The notes beneath the pieces were generated by a model, which saw only the letters and a program-made list of their open reading frames with translations, was not told the DNA's origin and ran no database searches. A stretch of DNA of 8,612 nucleotides from Anaerobacillus sp. (GTDB lineage Bacteria > Bacillota > Bacilli > Bacillales_H > Anaerobacillaceae). Positions 7,703 to 8,612 of the stretch are shown piece after piece. Numbering within the stretch: position 1 is the first letter of the stretch; each line of letters opens with the position of its first letter. The stretch is from contig SKOL01000298.1 of NCBI GenBank assembly GCA_007120055.1, forward strand, positions 1 through 8,612, given 5' to 3'. Made by a program: the position numbers and the translations under genes.

Positions 7703-7749
7703 TGAGTTGGTGAGAGCTAAGCTCCGGAGCTTTACTTTCACCTAACTCA
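7703..7749. repeat. Long stem-loop with a palindromic core, upstream of iscS
   Basis: The outer arms TGAGTTGGTGA (7703-7713) and TCACCTAACTCA (7738-7749) pair with a single bulged base. The centre is the perfect 14-bp palindrome AAGCTCCGGAGCTT (7719-7732). Within it GCTCCGGAGCTTTACTTTC (7721-7739) matches the copy A core at 17 of 19 positions. No T-run follows on the minus strand, so it is not a typical terminator. In the cymR-iscS transcript it would form a stable hairpin, which may affect mRNA processing or stability. Confidence 0.65.
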
Positions 7750-7776
7750 ACACTCTTCACTCAAACTTATTATGGA

Positions 7777-8196
7777 CTAAATATAAAACATATAGTATTC
7801 TTGATTTCCTTTATCTTCGTAATTGGCTAAATCAGCTAATGTTGTATTATCAAGAACGTCTTTTACTGCGTCTCTAATTTTTATCCATAGATCTCGTTTT
7901 GCTGGTTCTTCATCATCGACGACTTCGACGGGACTAATTGGCCCTTCAAGTACTCGGATAATATCTCCCGCAGTAATTTGGTCAGCATCTTTTGCTAACA
8001 TATACCCACCGTATGCTCCTCGCACACTTTTAACTAATAAGGCATTTCGAAGTGGTGCAATCAATTGCTCTAAGTAATGCTCTGATAAGTTATGATCTTT
8101 TGCTATCGATTTTAACGATATCGGCCCTTCACCTGACTTCTTTGCTAACGCCATCATGATGGTTAACCCGTACCGTCCTTTTGTTGATATTTTCAA
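7777..8196 (-). CDS. cymR: Rrf2-family regulator CymR, master repressor of cysteine metabolism
   Basis: This encodes a 139-residue cytoplasmic DNA-binding protein. An Rrf2 winged helix-turn-helix starts MKISTKGRYGLTIMMALA, with the recognition region SIAKDHNLSEHYLEQLIAPLRNA (29-51) and wing GAYGGYML. A dimerisation helix and ITAGDIIRVLEGPISPVEV (74-92) follow, and the tail is YYMFYI. There are no cysteines, so it cannot hold an Fe-S cluster as IscR does, in line with CymR. In B. subtilis CymR acts in a complex with the cysteine synthase CysK, repressing cysteine uptake and synthesis genes when cysteine is plentiful. The start is TTG at 8196, with AGAGGGG 6 nt upstream. Its first 68 nt overlap the upstream membrane-protein gene in another frame. 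iscS lies 192 nt downstream, probably in the same transcript. Confidence 0.95.
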   Translation of the reverse strand: MKISTKGRYGLTIMMALAKKSGEGPISLKSIAKDHNLSEHYLEQLIAPLRNALLVKSVRGAYGGYMLAKDADQITAGDIIRVLEGPISPVEVVDDEEPAKRDLWIKIRDAVKDVLDNTTLADLANYEDKGNQEYYMFYI

Positions 8197-8612
8197 TTTG
8201 ATCCCCTCTTTCTATCATTCGATCAACGATTCGTTGACATTGTGGCAATGTAAAACCTACAACATTGCCGATCGTTAAACTAAAAATAATCGTCCCTACA
8301 AAAACCGGGCCGCCTAAACTCCAGCCGATCGCTAATACGACAATTTCCATTGCACCACGAACATACTGAACTTTCCAGCCACTCTTTTCAGTAATTGCTA
8401 TCATTAAACTATCTCTCGGGCCAGCACCACATCTCGGTGCAATATAAAGACCGATCCCATAGCCAATGACAATGACACCAACCAAAAGCATAACATATTG
8501 CCCTATCATTGTCGTAGGTGTATTGATAAATAATCGGAAGATATCTATAAAAATACCTACTAAAATCATATTTAAAAAAGCACCAATTTGTGGCCACTCT
8601 TTTGTCAGTAAG
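8129..8612 (-). CDS. YczE-family integral membrane protein (5' end cut by window edge)
   Basis: The minus-strand frame is open to the right edge, giving 160 C-terminal residues. The internal ATG at 8569 is not the start, since the upstream codons (LLTKEWPQIGAFLN) continue the protein. Hydrophobic helices follow: ILVGIFIDIF, then GQYVMLLVGVIVIGYGIGLYI, then GAMEIVVLAIGWSLGG, then GTIIFSLTIGNVVGFTLP. Before the last pair comes the signature GAGPRDSLM, typical of the YczE group (COG2364, often annotated as YitT-like). Its biochemical function is unknown. A hydrophilic tail of about 30 residues after IVDRMIERGDQ is encoded partly in the region overlapping cymR by 68 nt, hinting at translational coupling. 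It is not beside cymR in B. subtilis, as far as I recall. The family call is fairly sure. Confidence 0.85.
   Translation of the reverse strand, partial: LLTKEWPQIGAFLNMILVGIFIDIFRLFINTPTTMIGQYVMLLVGVIVIGYGIGLYIAPRCGAGPRDSLMIAITEKSGWKVQYVRGAMEIVVLAIGWSLGGPVFVGTIIFSLTIGNVVGFTLPQCQRIVDRMIERGDQIENINKRTVRVNHHDGVSKEVR
8203..8209 (-). promoter_or_regulatory. Ribosome-binding site for the TTG start of cymR, inside the upstream gene
   Basis: On the minus strand AGAGGGG lies 6 nt before TTG 8196. It is within the coding part of the YczE-like gene. The N-terminus it yields, MKISTKGRYGLTIM, is that of CymR, so the start is well supported despite the rare codon. Confidence 0.7.

Noticed and set aside
7585..7776. 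T-box or S-box type riboswitch in the spacer before iscS
   Set aside because: I could not find the T-box sequence AGGGTGGNACCGCG or an S-box core, and the spacer is explained by the repeat and hairpin.
8409..8597. Minus-strand frame of 62 codons near the right edge
   Set aside because: It is out of frame with the YczE-like protein, which explains this DNA with clear membrane helices and the GAGPRDSLM signature.

Overview
The window is an ordinary low-GC Bacillaceae chromosome segment. It matches the conserved cymR-iscS-mnmA-yrrB-recD2-yrrD...yrrI neighbourhood that lies upstream of alaS in Bacillus subtilis and relatives. Strong Shine-Dalgarno sites, TTG and GTG starts, AT-rich spacers and the close CymR match (the EGPISPVEV stretch and the YMFYI tail) all point to Firmicutes, order Bacillales. 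The AT-rich intergenic repeats suggest an alkaliphile-type Bacillus or Anaerobacillus relative, but the sequence cannot settle the genus. All convincing genes are on the minus strand, so transcription runs from high to low coordinates.

In transcription order: a 5'-truncated YczE-like membrane protein (8612-8129) runs 68 nt into cymR (8196-7777), the Rrf2-type regulator of cysteine metabolism. A 192-nt spacer with a dispersed repeat and a long hairpin follows. Then come iscS (7584-6439) and mnmA (6420-5311), the desulfurase and thiouridylase pair that makes 2-thiouridine in tRNA. A strong intrinsic terminator (5243-5278) follows mnmA. The TPR protein YrrB (5210-4545) and the helicase RecD2 (4522-2249) form the next block. 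A second copy of the dispersed repeat (2150-2269) sits at the recD2 3' end and supplies its last codons and stop.

Next are yrrD, a double PRC-barrel protein starting at TTG (2072-1596); yrzR, a small zinc-ribbon protein (1548-1357); and a small DUF3918/YrzQ-like protein (1272-1087). An intrinsic terminator (1046-1075) closes that block. The AI-2E family transporter gene yrrI (908-1) then starts from its own likely promoter and runs off the left edge.

The genes combine sulfur and cysteine control, tRNA thiolation and DNA repair. I see no phage, CRISPR, defence, toxin-antitoxin or biosynthetic cluster, and no convincing new multi-gene system. The most interesting signals are the repeat family with a 19-nt core and 7-bp tandem tracts, its intrusion into the recD2 3' end, the terminator that leaves no room for a yrrB promoter, and the long yczE/cymR overlap.
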